64,000 nt of DNA from Desulforamulus aeronauticus DSM 10349 (GTDB lineage: Bacteria > Bacillota > Desulfotomaculia > Desulfotomaculales > Desulfotomaculaceae): assembly GCF_900142375.1 (NCBI RefSeq), contig NZ_FRAR01000015.1:1-64000 (forward strand), read 5' to 3'. Position 1 is the stretch's first letter. Each line of letters starts with the position of its first letter. The notes beneath the pieces were generated by a model. The model saw only the letters and a program-made list of their open reading frames with translations. It made no database searches and was not told the DNA's origin. Made by a program: the position numbers and the translations under genes. Of this stretch, positions 45,904 through 54,507 are shown in pieces.

Positions 45904-47295
45904 ATGCCGTTAACAGAAACCGGGTTAAAGCAACCTGTTAAAGCAAATGAAAAAGATCTACTAAAAATTAACATGCCTGTAATTCCTGATGATCAAAAGG
46001 TTGAAGTTGCATTGAAGCATTTGAACGAACTGGGAGAAAAGTTCCGTTCCCTGATGCTTACTTTTGAGTCCTGCGTAAAGTGTGGCGCCTGTGCCGAGAA
46101 CTGCCATACCTATCTGGGAACGAGGGATCCTTACAACATTCCCGCCAACCGTGCTGACTTACTGCGTAAGGTTTATAAACGCTATTTCACACCGGAAGGC
46201 AAATTTTTCCCCGGCTTGATCGGTGCTAAAGACCTGGAACTGGAAGATTTGGAGAAAATGTACTCCTATTTTTACCAGTGCAATGAGTGCCGCCGTTGTT
46301 CTTTGGTTTGTCCCTTTGGGTTGGATACCTGTGAAGCAACCATGGCTGGTCGTCAATTGCTGCACTGGTTGGGTATGGTGCCCAAGCTGCATGCATCCGT
46401 AGGTGCTGCTATGGCGAAAACCGGTAACCACACTGGTTTACCCAAGGCCGCTACTGTAGATACCTGTGAATTTTTGGAAGAAGATATTATGGATGAAATT
46501 GGCGTAGATATAAAAATTCCCGTTGATAAGCCGGCTGATATCCTGTATATTCCTTCTTCGGCTGACTTTATGCTAAACCCCAATACCATGACCGGAGCCG
46601 CCAAGTTCTTTCACTACTTGGGAGTTAACTGGACCATCAGTAGTGAGATTGTCGAAGCCGGTAACTTCGGCTTGCTGTTTGACCAGCGGGCTACCCTGCG
46701 GGCCAACTGTATGCGGGTTATCGATGAAGCTCTCAAACTAGGCATAAAGAAGGTTGTTTGGGGCGAATGCGGTCACGGCTGGCGGGCTGGTAAAATGTAC
46801 CTACCTGGTATGTTAGATCGTCCTGGGCGTATTCCCATTGTGCACATTCACGATGAGGTAGCCTACTACATTGAAAAGGGTGCACTGAAGCTAAATCCTG
46901 ATTCCATTACCAGGCCGGTTACCTTGCACGATCCCTGTAACTTTGGCCGGGCCTGCAATATGTGTGATACCTTGCGTAAAGTAATGAACGCCAGCGTGTC
47001 TAACTTTGTGGAAATGACACCTAACCGTGAGCGCAACTTCTGCTGCGGCGGCGGTTCTGCTATCCTCTTTGACGATCCGGAAATGTACGATCTGCGTATT
47101 AAATTCTCCGCCAAGAAGGCAGAGCAGGTTCGTGCCACCGGCGTAGACAAGGACGGCGAAGGTATTCTCTGTGCCCCTTGCTCCATTTGTAAAGCACAGC
47201 TTTATCCAATGGTAGAGGAACATAAACTGGGCGTAGAAGTTAAGGGTCTGATCGATTTAGTGGGGCTGTCTTTATATCCGGTTAAGCATGATTAA
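45904..47295 (+). CDS. dsrK: DsrK, HdrD-like iron-sulfur subunit
   Basis: 463 residues; GGGGAGGTG precedes the ATG directly after dsrM. Two 4Fe-4S motifs, CVKCGACAENC (about residue 58) and CNECRRCSLVCP (about residue 127), are followed by CCG-type domains with HDPCNFGRACNMC, NFCCGGGS and CAPCSICK, which hold the catalytic noncubane cluster as in heterodisulfide reductase D. It is thought to reduce the DsrC trisulfide on the cytoplasmic side, linking the quinone pool to sulfite reduction. Confidence 0.95.
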   Translation: MPLTETGLKQPVKANEKDLLKINMPVIPDDQKVEVALKHLNELGEKFRSLMLTFESCVKCGACAENCHTYLGTRDPYNIPANRADLLRKVYKRYFTPEGKFFPGLIGAKDLELEDLEKMYSYFYQCNECRRCSLVCPFGLDTCEATMAGRQLLHWLGMVPKLHASVGAAMAKTGNHTGLPKAATVDTCEFLEEDIMDEIGVDIKIPVDKPADILYIPSSADFMLNPNTMTGAAKFFHYLGVNWTISSEIVEAGNFGLLFDQRATLRANCMRVIDEALKLGIKKVVWGECGHGWRAGKMYLPGMLDRPGRIPIVHIHDEVAYYIEKGALKLNPDSITRPVTLHDPCNFGRACNMCDTLRKVMNASVSNFVEMTPNRERNFCCGGGSAILFDDPEMYDLRIKFSAKKAEQVRATGVDKDGEGILCAPCSICKAQLYPMVEEHKLGVEVKGLIDLVGLSLYPVKHD

Positions 47296-47463
47296 ATTAG
47301 AAAAAGAGTATCATAAATCTATATAGTATGTTTTTTCTAAAAAATATTGTGCTTGGACTACTACAAAAATTATCATAAAACGTATATAATATAAAATGGT
47401 ATCAATGTTCCGCCCTTGCGGTACTATTAAAAATAAAAAATATCCTGGAGGTGCTCTTTAAAA

Positions 47464-47781
47464 ATGGCATTTATTGAAGTGAGTGGCCAGCAAATCGAAG
47501 TTGATGAGGACGGTTTCTTATTGAACCCTGATACTTGGACAGAAGACGTAGCTAAATACTTCTGCAAAGAAGAGGGTATTGACGAATTAAACGATGACCA
47601 CTGGAAAGTTATCAAGTACCTGCGTGACTACTTCTTCCAGTTCGGTATTGCTCCGATGGTTCGTAAACTGTGCAAAGACACCGGCTTCAGCCTGAAAGGC
47701 ATTTACGAATTATTCCCCACCGGCCCTGCTAAGGGTGCTTGCAAACTGGCTGGTCTTCCCAAACCTACCGGCTGCGTATAA
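47464..47781 (+). CDS. dsrC: DsrC sulfur carrier protein
   Basis: 105 residues. The flexible C-terminal arm ends in GACKLAGLPKPTGCV: C104 (penultimate, CysA) and C93 (CysB) lie 11 residues apart as required to form the trisulfide with sulfur from sulfite. It is the physiological co-substrate of DsrAB and product carrier to DsrMK. CTGGAGGTG precedes the ATG. It has its own upstream region (47296-47463) with a good TATAAT, a CCGC/GCGG leader hairpin and a strong terminator after, so it can be made in excess of dsrMK. Confidence 0.96.
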   Translation: MAFIEVSGQQIEVDEDGFLLNPDTWTEDVAKYFCKEEGIDELNDDHWKVIKYLRDYFFQFGIAPMVRKLCKDTGFSLKGIYELFPTGPAKGACKLAGLPKPTGCV

Positions 47782-47794
47782 TAATCGTCTAATC

Positions 47795-47830
47795 GATCAC
47801 CCCCATCTGGAACTCCAGGTGGGGGTGATC
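47795..47830 (+). terminator. Strong terminator of dsrC
   Basis: GATCACCCCCA pairs with TGGGGGTGATC, with an inner CTGGA/TCCAG stem, followed by TTTG. Confidence 0.8.
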
Positions 47831-47937
47831 TTTGTATTGGCGTATTAGACATTAACTGGTTGTTTCCTCTCTTAAATAGTTTTCCAAAATATAAAAGGTA
47901 GATGTTTGGCAGACTCCTGGAATAATTAAAATAAATA

Positions 47938-47988
47938 TTGACAAGCTAAACTTAGAATGAAAGACTAGGTTTAGTGCTTTAAACTTAG
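47938..47988 (+). promoter_or_regulatory. Promoter region of dsrN with three related boxes
   Basis: TTGACA (47938-47943) with a poor -10 near 47961. Three 10-base boxes follow: CTAAACTTAG (47946-47955), CTAGGTTTAG in inverted sense (47965-47974) and TTAAACTTAG (47979-47988), spaced 14-19 bases. They look like a repeated protein-binding site overlying the promoter. Confidence 0.35.
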
Positions 47989-48056
47989 TAAATAACACAA
48001 CAGGCTAATGGCCAAAGGCTATCAAGAAGCTGACTGCTTTGAAATGAGGTGATACC

Positions 48057-49499
48057 TTGACTTATACATACAAAATTCCCCGCTTGCTTGTCGGGGCTCC
48101 CCAAGGACGCTCGGGCAAAACCACCATCACGGTGGGCTTAATTGCCGCGCTAACGGCCAGGGGTTTAAAGGTGCAGCCCTTTAAAAAAGGACCGGATTTT
48201 ATCGATCCCAGTTGGTTAACCAAGGTTGCCGGTCGTACCTGCCGTAATTTGGACAGCTACCTCATGCCAAGGGAAGCCATCCGGAGTACCTTTATTAGAC
48301 ATGCCAGCCAGTCGGATATCGCCATTATTGAAGGTGCTATGGGTCTATTCGATGGGGTGGATGTACAGGGCAGTGGTAGTGCGGCAGAGATTGCTAAAAT
48401 TGTTCAGGCACCGGTGCTCCTGGTGGTAAACTGTACCAGGATGACTCGCAGTGTGGCAGCTATGGTTAATGGCTTTGCTAATTTCGACCCCCAGGTTAAA
48501 GTGGGTGGCGTCATTCTTAACCAAGTGGCCCGCAGTCGCCACGAAAAAGTGCTGCGAGCTGCGGTGGCTGAATACTGCGATGTTCCCGTGTTAGGGGTTA
48601 TGCCCAAGGGAACTCAATTTACCATTCCAGATAGGCACCTGGGATTAATCCCAGCCGGGGAAAACGAAGCTCTGATGGATGCGGTTAAACAAATAGGACA
48701 AGCTGCCGAAAACCATCTGGATATCGACGCAATTTTGCAAGTGGCCAGGGATTGGCCCACTTTGCAGGAAGACCGGGAAATCTCAGCTGCCGTGGAGATA
48801 CATTGGCACAGGGCTGGAGATCGGCCTGCCGAACAACAAGGCCCCCGCATTGGCGTGATCAAAGATCGCTCCTTCTCCTTTTATTACCCCGAAAACTTAG
48901 AGGCATTGGCTGAGGCCGGTGCTCAATTGGTACAGATTAGTGCCATAGAAGATGCGGCGCTGCCTGCCCTAGACGGATTGTACATTGGGGGAGGTTTTCC
49001 AGAAGTACTGGCGGAGGAACTGGAGAGAAATCACTCCTTTCGTCAACATTTGCGGCAGATGATAGAGCAAGGGCTGCCGGTATATGCTGAGTGTGGTGGT
49101 CTGATGTATCTGGGACGGCGTATTCATTGGGAGGATAAGTCCTACGAAATGGTGGGAGCTTTGCCACTGGATGTAGAGATGCTAAAGAAGCCTCAGGGTC
49201 ATGGTTATATGCATCTAGAAGTATTGCCCGGCACACCCTATTTTCCGGCAGGTAAGCTGGTACGAGGTCATGAGTTTCATAATTCCAGGGTTGTCGATCT
49301 ACCAAAGGATCTAACAAAGGTAGGCTGTCAGTTTGCCTTCCGGGTACAACGGGGACACGGCATCAATGGCGAGTTCGATGGGGTGCGGTATAAAAACGTG
49401 CTGGCCCTGTACAATCATATTCACGCGGTGGCCGAACCAAATTGGGCGAGTCATTTTGTAAACCTAGCCCGTGCCTGGCAAACCAATAGGTTATACTAA
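48057..49499 (+). CDS. dsrN: DsrN/CbiA-type amidotransferase (siroheme amidation)
   Basis: 480 residues from a TTG with GAGGTGAT upstream. The CbiA/CobB layout: P-loop GRSGKTTITVGLIAAL near the start, FKKGPDFIDPSW, GAMGLFDG, and a C-terminal class-III glutamine amidotransferase domain with catalytic cysteine in AECGGLMYLG and RGHEFHNSR. The family uses glutamine and ATP to amidate tetrapyrrole acetates. CbiA does this in cobalamin synthesis; its dsr-linked form, DsrN, is proposed to make the siroamide of DsrAB. No other cobalamin genes are nearby and it follows dsrMKC, so I favour DsrN, but it could still be CbiA. Confidence 0.8.
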   Translation: MTYTYKIPRLLVGAPQGRSGKTTITVGLIAALTARGLKVQPFKKGPDFIDPSWLTKVAGRTCRNLDSYLMPREAIRSTFIRHASQSDIAIIEGAMGLFDGVDVQGSGSAAEIAKIVQAPVLLVVNCTRMTRSVAAMVNGFANFDPQVKVGGVILNQVARSRHEKVLRAAVAEYCDVPVLGVMPKGTQFTIPDRHLGLIPAGENEALMDAVKQIGQAAENHLDIDAILQVARDWPTLQEDREISAAVEIHWHRAGDRPAEQQGPRIGVIKDRSFSFYYPENLEALAEAGAQLVQISAIEDAALPALDGLYIGGGFPEVLAEELERNHSFRQHLRQMIEQGLPVYAECGGLMYLGRRIHWEDKSYEMVGALPLDVEMLKKPQGHGYMHLEVLPGTPYFPAGKLVRGHEFHNSRVVDLPKDLTKVGCQFAFRVQRGHGINGEFDGVRYKNVLALYNHIHAVAEPNWASHFVNLARAWQTNRLY

Positions 49500-49518
49500 A
49501 GCAGGAAACTTACATAAT

Positions 49519-49568
49519 TTCACCCCGTTCAGGTAAAAATAGCAAAAAAACTGACGGGGTGAATTTTT
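49519..49568 (+). terminator. dsrN terminator that also covers the sleB ribosome site
   Basis: TTCACCCCGTTCAG (49519-49532) pairs with CTGACGGGGTGAA (49551-49563, one bulge), then TTTTTT. The right arm contains GGGGTGA, the ribosome site for sleB at 49570. Confidence 0.75.
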
Positions 49569-49569
49569 T

Positions 49570-50289
49570 ATGACCTGGAGCGATCATACCAACAGGAAAT
49601 GGAAAATCGGTATTTCAATAGCTAGCCTAGTGGTATTCTTTTTCGCCTGCTTTTTACTATGTAACCCTGCCTACGCTGAGGACACTACGCTATACTGGGG
49701 CAGTAGCGGCAGTAAAGTGCGTGCTGTACAGCAAAAGCTAAAGGACTGGGGGTATTATAAAGGAGACGTAGACGGCTATTATAGCGGCAATACAGCTGCC
49801 GCTGTACGGAAATTTCAGGCCCGTCATGGCATAGCGGTGGACGGTGTGGTTGGTACCAGCACCCGTATTGCCTTGGGTCTGGAAACGATTCCCAAGAAAG
49901 TGACCTATACCACTTCAAGTAATGGTTTTGTTTCCAACCAAGATTCCGTAAATCTTTTAGCCCGAGTGATCATGGGGGAAGCGGCCGATGAGCCTTATGC
50001 CGGCAAAGTAGCGGTGGGAGCCGTTATGTTAAACCGTTCGAGAAACTCACAGTTCCCCAATACGCTGGCAGGAGTGGTGTATCAGCCCCATGCCTTTGAA
50101 TCGGTTACCAACGGCCAATACAATAGAACTCTCGACCCAGAAGCTATTAGAGCGGCCCAGGATGCTTTATCAGGTTATGACCCCACCGGAGGTTGCTTAT
50201 TCTTTTGGAACCCTAGCAAACCTGTCAGTGCTTGGATTTGGTCTCGCGCAGTTGTTACCCAGATTGGCAACCATGTATTTGCACACTAA
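49570..50289 (+). CDS. sleB: Spore cortex-lytic enzyme SleB
   Basis: 239 residues. Signal peptide (residues about 13-37, ending AYAED), a PG_binding_1 domain (VRAVQQKLKDWGYYKGDVDG, then FQARHGIAVDGVVG) and a hydrolase_2 catalytic domain with VIMGEAADEPYAGKVAVGAV near residue 135, whose glutamate is catalytic, and the FFWNPSK block. It degrades cortex peptidoglycan at muramic lactam during germination. It depends on YpeB, encoded next. The gene is normally forespore-expressed; its ribosome site lies in the hairpin at 49519-49568. Confidence 0.96.
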   Translation: MTWSDHTNRKWKIGISIASLVVFFFACFLLCNPAYAEDTTLYWGSSGSKVRAVQQKLKDWGYYKGDVDGYYSGNTAAAVRKFQARHGIAVDGVVGTSTRIALGLETIPKKVTYTTSSNGFVSNQDSVNLLARVIMGEAADEPYAGKVAVGAVMLNRSRNSQFPNTLAGVVYQPHAFESVTNGQYNRTLDPEAIRAAQDALSGYDPTGGCLFFWNPSKPVSAWIWSRAVVTQIGNHVFAH

Positions 50290-50307
50290 TCGGAAGGGGA
50301 TACCAAA

Positions 50308-51663
50308 ATGAAGAGATGGGGAGTAACGGCTCTTATTAGTGTATTAATTTTATCTGCGGTGGGGTTTTGGGGTTATAAAGAGTATCGAGATAAAATTATG
50401 CTGGAAACCTATGTGAATAACCGCTACCAAATGTCCTTTTATAATCTCATTAGCCGAGTGCAAAACATGGAGGTTCTGCTGGCCAAAAGCTTAGCCGTGG
50501 CCGGGGAACCGGAGGATACCATGATATTTTCGGAAATTTGGCTCCAATCCGAGGGAGCCCGAGAAAATCTTACTCAACTACCCCTTACCTCAAATGTAGT
50601 GGGCAGAACGGCCAAGTTCTTAACTCAAGCCGGGGATTATGCCCGGGTGATGTCCAGAGATATCAATACTGGGGGGGAGCTTTCGGATAAAGAATACCAG
50701 ACACTCAGTAGCTTATACAAACAAGCAGAACAACTCAATCGCGAATTGCATAACATGGAAACGAAGGTTGCAGATGGCAAACTTAGTATCAGTGAATTAA
50801 CCCAGGCTGCTAAGCAAGAGTTGAAAAAAGGCAATACTACCAATGCCTCGGCTGATTTTCAAAGTATTAACCGAGATATGCAAAGTTTTCCAACTTTAAT
50901 CTACGACGGCCCCTTCTCGGATCACCTGGATCGTGCCCAGCCAGTGGGACTAGCCAATAAACCCACATCTGCAGATGAAGCCAGAAATATCATGCGGCAA
51001 TTTATTGACACCGAGCAAGATAAAGACTATCGAGTCCAAGTTACCGGGCGAGTACGTGAAAAAATACCTAGTTATCAAATAGAGCTACTGCCACCCCAAG
51101 GAACCGCGGGCCGTATCATGGGTAATGTCAGTGAGCGGGGGGATAAGGTAGTATGGTATTTAGGTAGCCGTGCCGTTGGGACACCTAAAATTACCCTGGA
51201 ACAAGCCCAAACAAAAGCGCAGCAGTTTTTGGAATCCCGGGGGTATAAAGACCTGGTTGCTATTTATCATCAAACGCAAAATGGCATGACTGTATTTAAC
51301 TTTGCACCGCGGCAAGAAGGGGTGATCCTTTATCCCGACCAAGTAAAAGTTACCGTCGCCATGGACAATGGCCAAGTGATCGGTTTTGATGCCAGAGGTT
51401 ATTTAATGGCTCATAAACAAAGGGACATTCCCAATCCAAAAATCACTGCAGCCGAGGCCCGGAAAAAGATAAACAAGCGGATGGAAGTTATTGGCAGTAG
51501 GTTGGCCATTATCCCCACAGATGCAGGGCAAGAAAGGTTTTCTTACGAAATCACCGGACAACTGAATGGGGAAACTTATCTTGTTTATGTCAATGCTGTC
51601 ACAGGCAAAACGGATCAGGTATTAAAACTTATCCTGGCCCCCAACGCAACCCTCACTATGTAA
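50308..51663 (+). CDS. ypeB: Germination protein YpeB
   Basis: 451 residues. One N-terminal membrane anchor (VTALISVLILSAVGFWGYK), a coiled helical region, then three PepSY-like repeats in the C-terminal half (DEARNIMRQFID, ITLEQAQTKAQQFLE, ITAAEARKKINKRM). YpeB holds SleB in the spore and controls its activity. The pair sleB-ypeB is normal in spore formers and shows the organism sporulates. GGAAGGGGA precedes the ATG. Confidence 0.96.
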   Translation: MKRWGVTALISVLILSAVGFWGYKEYRDKIMLETYVNNRYQMSFYNLISRVQNMEVLLAKSLAVAGEPEDTMIFSEIWLQSEGARENLTQLPLTSNVVGRTAKFLTQAGDYARVMSRDINTGGELSDKEYQTLSSLYKQAEQLNRELHNMETKVADGKLSISELTQAAKQELKKGNTTNASADFQSINRDMQSFPTLIYDGPFSDHLDRAQPVGLANKPTSADEARNIMRQFIDTEQDKDYRVQVTGRVREKIPSYQIELLPPQGTAGRIMGNVSERGDKVVWYLGSRAVGTPKITLEQAQTKAQQFLESRGYKDLVAIYHQTQNGMTVFNFAPRQEGVILYPDQVKVTVAMDNGQVIGFDARGYLMAHKQRDIPNPKITAAEARKKINKRMEVIGSRLAIIPTDAGQERFSYEITGQLNGETYLVYVNAVTGKTDQVLKLILAPNATLTM

Positions 51664-51698
51664 TGTTTAATAAAGTTGGGGCATTGTTAGATCCTAGT

Positions 51699-51727
51699 TT
51701 GACAGTCAGTAGAGCAGATGGTACACT
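51699..51727 (+). promoter_or_regulatory. Promoter of the T-box leader
   Basis: TTGACA (51699-51704), 17 bases and TACACT (51722-51727). Confidence 0.7.
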
Positions 51728-51734
51728 ATAAATC

Positions 51735-51976
51735 AGTAAAACAGAGTAATGCAATGATGGGTAAGAAGGCAGTGAATTTGTGCAGCGAACCGGGGTATGG
51801 TGTGAGCCCGGTACAATGAAGCCGCCAGGCCGACCCGGAGTGCAGGCCGAATCTCAGTAAGCTCTGCCGGTGCTTCGCCGTTACCGAAGTCTAAGTGGGT
51901 TGCCGGTGCACAGGCAACCAATTAGGGTGGTACCACGGGTATACAACCTCGTCCCTTTCGCGGGACGGGGTTTTTT
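51735..51976 (+). ncRNA. T-box leader, probably for tRNA-Ala
   Basis: A full T-box: Stem I with an AGTG/GAA loop-E-like internal loop and apical CCGGGG..GTGAG..CCCGG, the AGTAAGCTCTGCCGG middle stem, the T-box GGGTGGTACCACG (51925-51937) and the terminator CCTCGTCCC/GGGACGGGG with T6 (51947-51976). After the loop-E GAA the codon reads GCC (Ala), followed by a purine; the UGGU of the T-box fits a discriminator A as in tRNA-Ala. An alternative register would read CCG (Pro). Uncharged tRNA would switch on the two genes that follow. Confidence 0.85.
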
Positions 51977-52007
51977 GTTTTTCTATAATGCATCGGAGGT
52001 GTTTTTT

Positions 52008-52487
52008 ATGCACGAAATCCTCGATCTATTACAAAACAACAGCCGACTCACAGCGGCGCAAATTGCCGTTCTCACGGGACGGAAGGAACAAGAAGTAAAA
52101 ACCATGATCGAAAAACTGGAAGCAGATAAAACCATTATCAAATACTTTACTCTGATCAATTGGGAAAAAGCTGGGGTAGAGAAGGTATCTGCTTTAATCG
52201 AAGTAAAAATGGCGCCCCAACGGGATGTGGGCTTCGATGCGGTGGCTGAGCGCATCTACCGTTTCCCGGAAGTAAAAACAGTCCACCTGATGTCTGGTGC
52301 CTACGATCTGGCTGTACTGGTAGAGGAAGTCACCATGAAAGAAGTGGCCATGTTTGTGGCCACCAAATTAGCCACCATAGAAAACGTTCTAAGCACGGCC
52401 ACCCATTTTGTGCTAAAAACCTATAAACAGAATGGTTTTATTTTGGAAGACAAAGAATCTAATAAAAGGCTGGTGGTAACCCCGTGA
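52008..52487 (+). CDS. Lrp/AsnC-family regulator
   Basis: 159 residues; the ATG at 52008 follows GGAGGTG, and the longer frame upstream runs through the T-box and is not real. N-terminal helix-turn-helix (RLTAAQIAVLTGRKEQEVKT), C-terminal RAM/AsnC ligand domain (VSALIEVKMAPQRDVGFDAV, VKTVHLMSGAYDLAVLVEEV). It is an amino-acid-sensing regulator. Translationally coupled to the aminotransferase (overlap of 4 bases), it may tune it or related genes. Control by T-box and by an amino-acid-binding protein together is notable. Confidence 0.9.
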   Translation: MHEILDLLQNNSRLTAAQIAVLTGRKEQEVKTMIEKLEADKTIIKYFTLINWEKAGVEKVSALIEVKMAPQRDVGFDAVAERIYRFPEVKTVHLMSGAYDLAVLVEEVTMKEVAMFVATKLATIENVLSTATHFVLKTYKQNGFILEDKESNKRLVVTP

Positions 52488-53680
52488 GAACCAAGTGGAG
52501 TGAATATATTAATCCTGCCGTTCAACAAATTCCGCCCTCCGGCATCCGTCGCTTCTTTGATCTGGCTACGGAAATGGAGGGGGTTATCTCTTTGGGAGTG
52601 GGCGAACCAGACTTTGTTACCCCCTGGCATATTCGGGAAGCTTGCATTTATTCGTTACATCGGGGAAGAACCACCTATACCAGCAATCACGGCTTGTTGG
52701 AATTACGGGAAGGGATTGCTGACTATCTGAGTAGCCAAGGAGCCCGGTATAATCCTAGAAAAGAAATTTTGGTGACTGTAGGGGTTAGTGAAGCCTTGGA
52801 TTTAGCCTTTCGTACGCTGATTTGCCCGGGTGACGAAGTGATTATTCCCACTCCCTGTTATGTCTCGTACCTTCCCTGTACCGAATTGGCCGGGGGTGTG
52901 CCGGTGACGGTGGCCACCAGCATGGAGGATCAGTTTCGCCTGACCGCTGATAAATTGGAAGCAGCCATTACGCCCAAATCGAAGGTGCTGTTGTTATGTT
53001 TTCCTAACAACCCCACTGGTGCAGTCATGGATCGGGAAAACCTTTTAAAGATCGCCGAAGTGGTAAGAAAGCATGATTTATTGGTAATTTCTGATGAGGT
53101 TTATGATCGTCTCACCTACACCGGACAACATACCTGCTTTGCTGCGCTGCCCGGCATGCAGGAACGTACCATTGTGCTTAATGGTTTTTCCAAAGCCTAT
53201 GCCATGACAGGCTGGCGACTGGGTTATGCTGCAGCCAACGAAGAGTTTATCGCAGCCATGACGAAGATCCATCAGTATACCATGTTGTGCGCACCAATTA
53301 CCGCCCAGGTTTCCGCCCTGGAGGCCCTGCGGCACGGCAAAGCTGCTATGGAAGACATGGTAGCCCACTACAATCGTCGACGACGTCTGGTGGTGCAGGG
53401 CTTTAAGGAGATTGGTTTGCCCTGCTTTGAACCCGGTGGAGCTTTTTATGCCTTTCCCTATATTGGTAATACGGGTCTAACTGCAACAGAGTTTGCCGAG
53501 AATCTGCTGCTGGAAGAGAAGGTAGCCGTAATCCCCGGTGATGTCTTTGGTCCTGGGGGCGAAGACTGTGTTCGTTGTTCCTACGCCTCATCTGTAGAAG
53601 ACCTCACCGAAGCACTGCAACGAATGGGGAGATTCCTTAAGCGTAGAGGCTTACAAAATTCGAAGGTAGTATATATTTAA
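52484..53680 (+). CDS. Class I/II PLP aminotransferase (possibly alanine-forming)
   Basis: 398 residues from a GTG overlapping the regulator stop. AspC/PatA-like fold I enzyme: SLGVGEPDFVTPWHI, YTSNHGLLELREGIADYL, FPNNPTGAV, ISDEVYDRLTY and the PLP lysine in NGFSKAYAMTGWRLGY. The substrate cannot be read from sequence. The T-box that appears to read alanine favours pyruvate-to-alanine transamination; the nearby iorAB and paaK suggest aromatic amino acids instead or as well. Confidence 0.88.
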   Translation: MRTKWSEYINPAVQQIPPSGIRRFFDLATEMEGVISLGVGEPDFVTPWHIREACIYSLHRGRTTYTSNHGLLELREGIADYLSSQGARYNPRKEILVTVGVSEALDLAFRTLICPGDEVIIPTPCYVSYLPCTELAGGVPVTVATSMEDQFRLTADKLEAAITPKSKVLLLCFPNNPTGAVMDRENLLKIAEVVRKHDLLVISDEVYDRLTYTGQHTCFAALPGMQERTIVLNGFSKAYAMTGWRLGYAAANEEFIAAMTKIHQYTMLCAPITAQVSALEALRHGKAAMEDMVAHYNRRRRLVVQGFKEIGLPCFEPGGAFYAFPYIGNTGLTATEFAENLLLEEKVAVIPGDVFGPGGEDCVRCSYASSVEDLTEALQRMGRFLKRRGLQNSKVVYI

Positions 53681-53687
53681 AATTGGC

Positions 53688-53733
53688 CTCAGTCTTCCGC
53701 CATCAGCCTAAAAGCAGATGGCGGAAGGCTGAG
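53688..53733. repeat. Hairpin after the aminotransferase, CCATC-type element
   Basis: CTCAGTCTTCCGCCATC pairs with GATGGCGGAAGGCTGAG (16 of 17). No T-run follows. Its CCGCCATCAGCC core resembles the CCATCGGC repeats near 58330 and 62090. Confidence 0.6.
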
Positions 53734-53957
53734 AGCTGAAGGTTAGGGTAGGGTAGTATAAAAATTAAGTGTTCTAGCAGGAAATGACATAGTAATCTAG
53801 AATTAGAGCTATATTGCTTGGAGGTGAATTCGTAGGACAGTAGAATGGCAGTTCGTAGCACAGTAGATGTTGTAGGCATAATAAGTAGCTAGTTAAAAAG
53901 AGTAATCAATACTCAAAAACCAATAGTGTCCCAAAGGTAGAACAGGAGGATGGTAGA

Positions 53958-54214
53958 ATGAAAGGGATATTTCTAACCCTTTTTATAGGGTTTCTTTTAT
54001 TTAGTGGACTTTACTGTATGCGCAGGGCGAAAACCCTAAATGACTTTTCCTCGGTGGATGGAATGTAGGCCCCAAACTTGCCGCCTTTGCCTACGGCACC
54101 ACCTATTTCTCCGCGGTTGTCTTCATTGGTTATGCCGGCAAAGTGGGATGTATTACCTGTGGTGCTACGTTACTGGCAGCTAACCTGTCTTTTTTGGCAT
54201 ATCGAAAAGTATAA
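53958..54214 (+). pseudogene. Remnant of a sodium/solute symporter (SSS family)
   Basis: An AACAGGAGG ribosome site and ATG at 53958 open a frame reading FLTLFIGFLLFSGLYCMRRA then KTLNDF, the start of an SSS symporter, up to a stop at 54066. From 54062 the next frame carries on with NVGPKLAAFAYGTTYFSAVV, then FIGYAGKVG, typical of spans 2-3 of the same family, and ends at 54214. So there is a frameshift near 54055 and about 450 C-terminal residues are missing. The good ribosome site suggests recent decay. The intact transporter would have imported an organic acid or amino acid, which fits the catabolic genes around it. Confidence 0.8.
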
Positions 54215-54507
54215 AACTTTCCGACATGCATAAGGGGCAAACTAAGCTTCCTCCGGTGCCTAAAGACTTGGCCTACCCTATTAGGGCATAACCTAAAGGT
54301 CACAAGTAAACAAGCCAAGTTTTTCTAAATAAATACCTATAGGTGAGATCACGGGCAAACCTAACCCAGATATCTGGATAAGGATAATCATTTACCAGTG
54401 GCCTTTGATTGTTGGTCAGCGGCCTAAATTTAAAGGACCAATGGCCAACGGCTAAATGGATAGGTTAACGCTAAAAAGCTAGTGAAAAACAAAAAGGTGG
54501 AACGGCT
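54215..54507. other. Intergenic stretch with degenerate repeats
   Basis: No gene seen. Around 54398-54465 the words GGCC..TTGGTC..GGCC and GGACCAATGGCCAACGGC form imperfect inverted repeats of the same flavour as the CCATCGGC elements; TATAGGTGAGATCACGGG at 54343-54360 is close to TATAGGTAAATCACGGG at 62178-62194. Confidence 0.45.

Noticed and set aside
51870-52007. Longer N terminus for the Lrp/AsnC regulator
   Set aside because: The extension would run through the T-box terminator; the ATG at 52008 has a perfect ribosome site.
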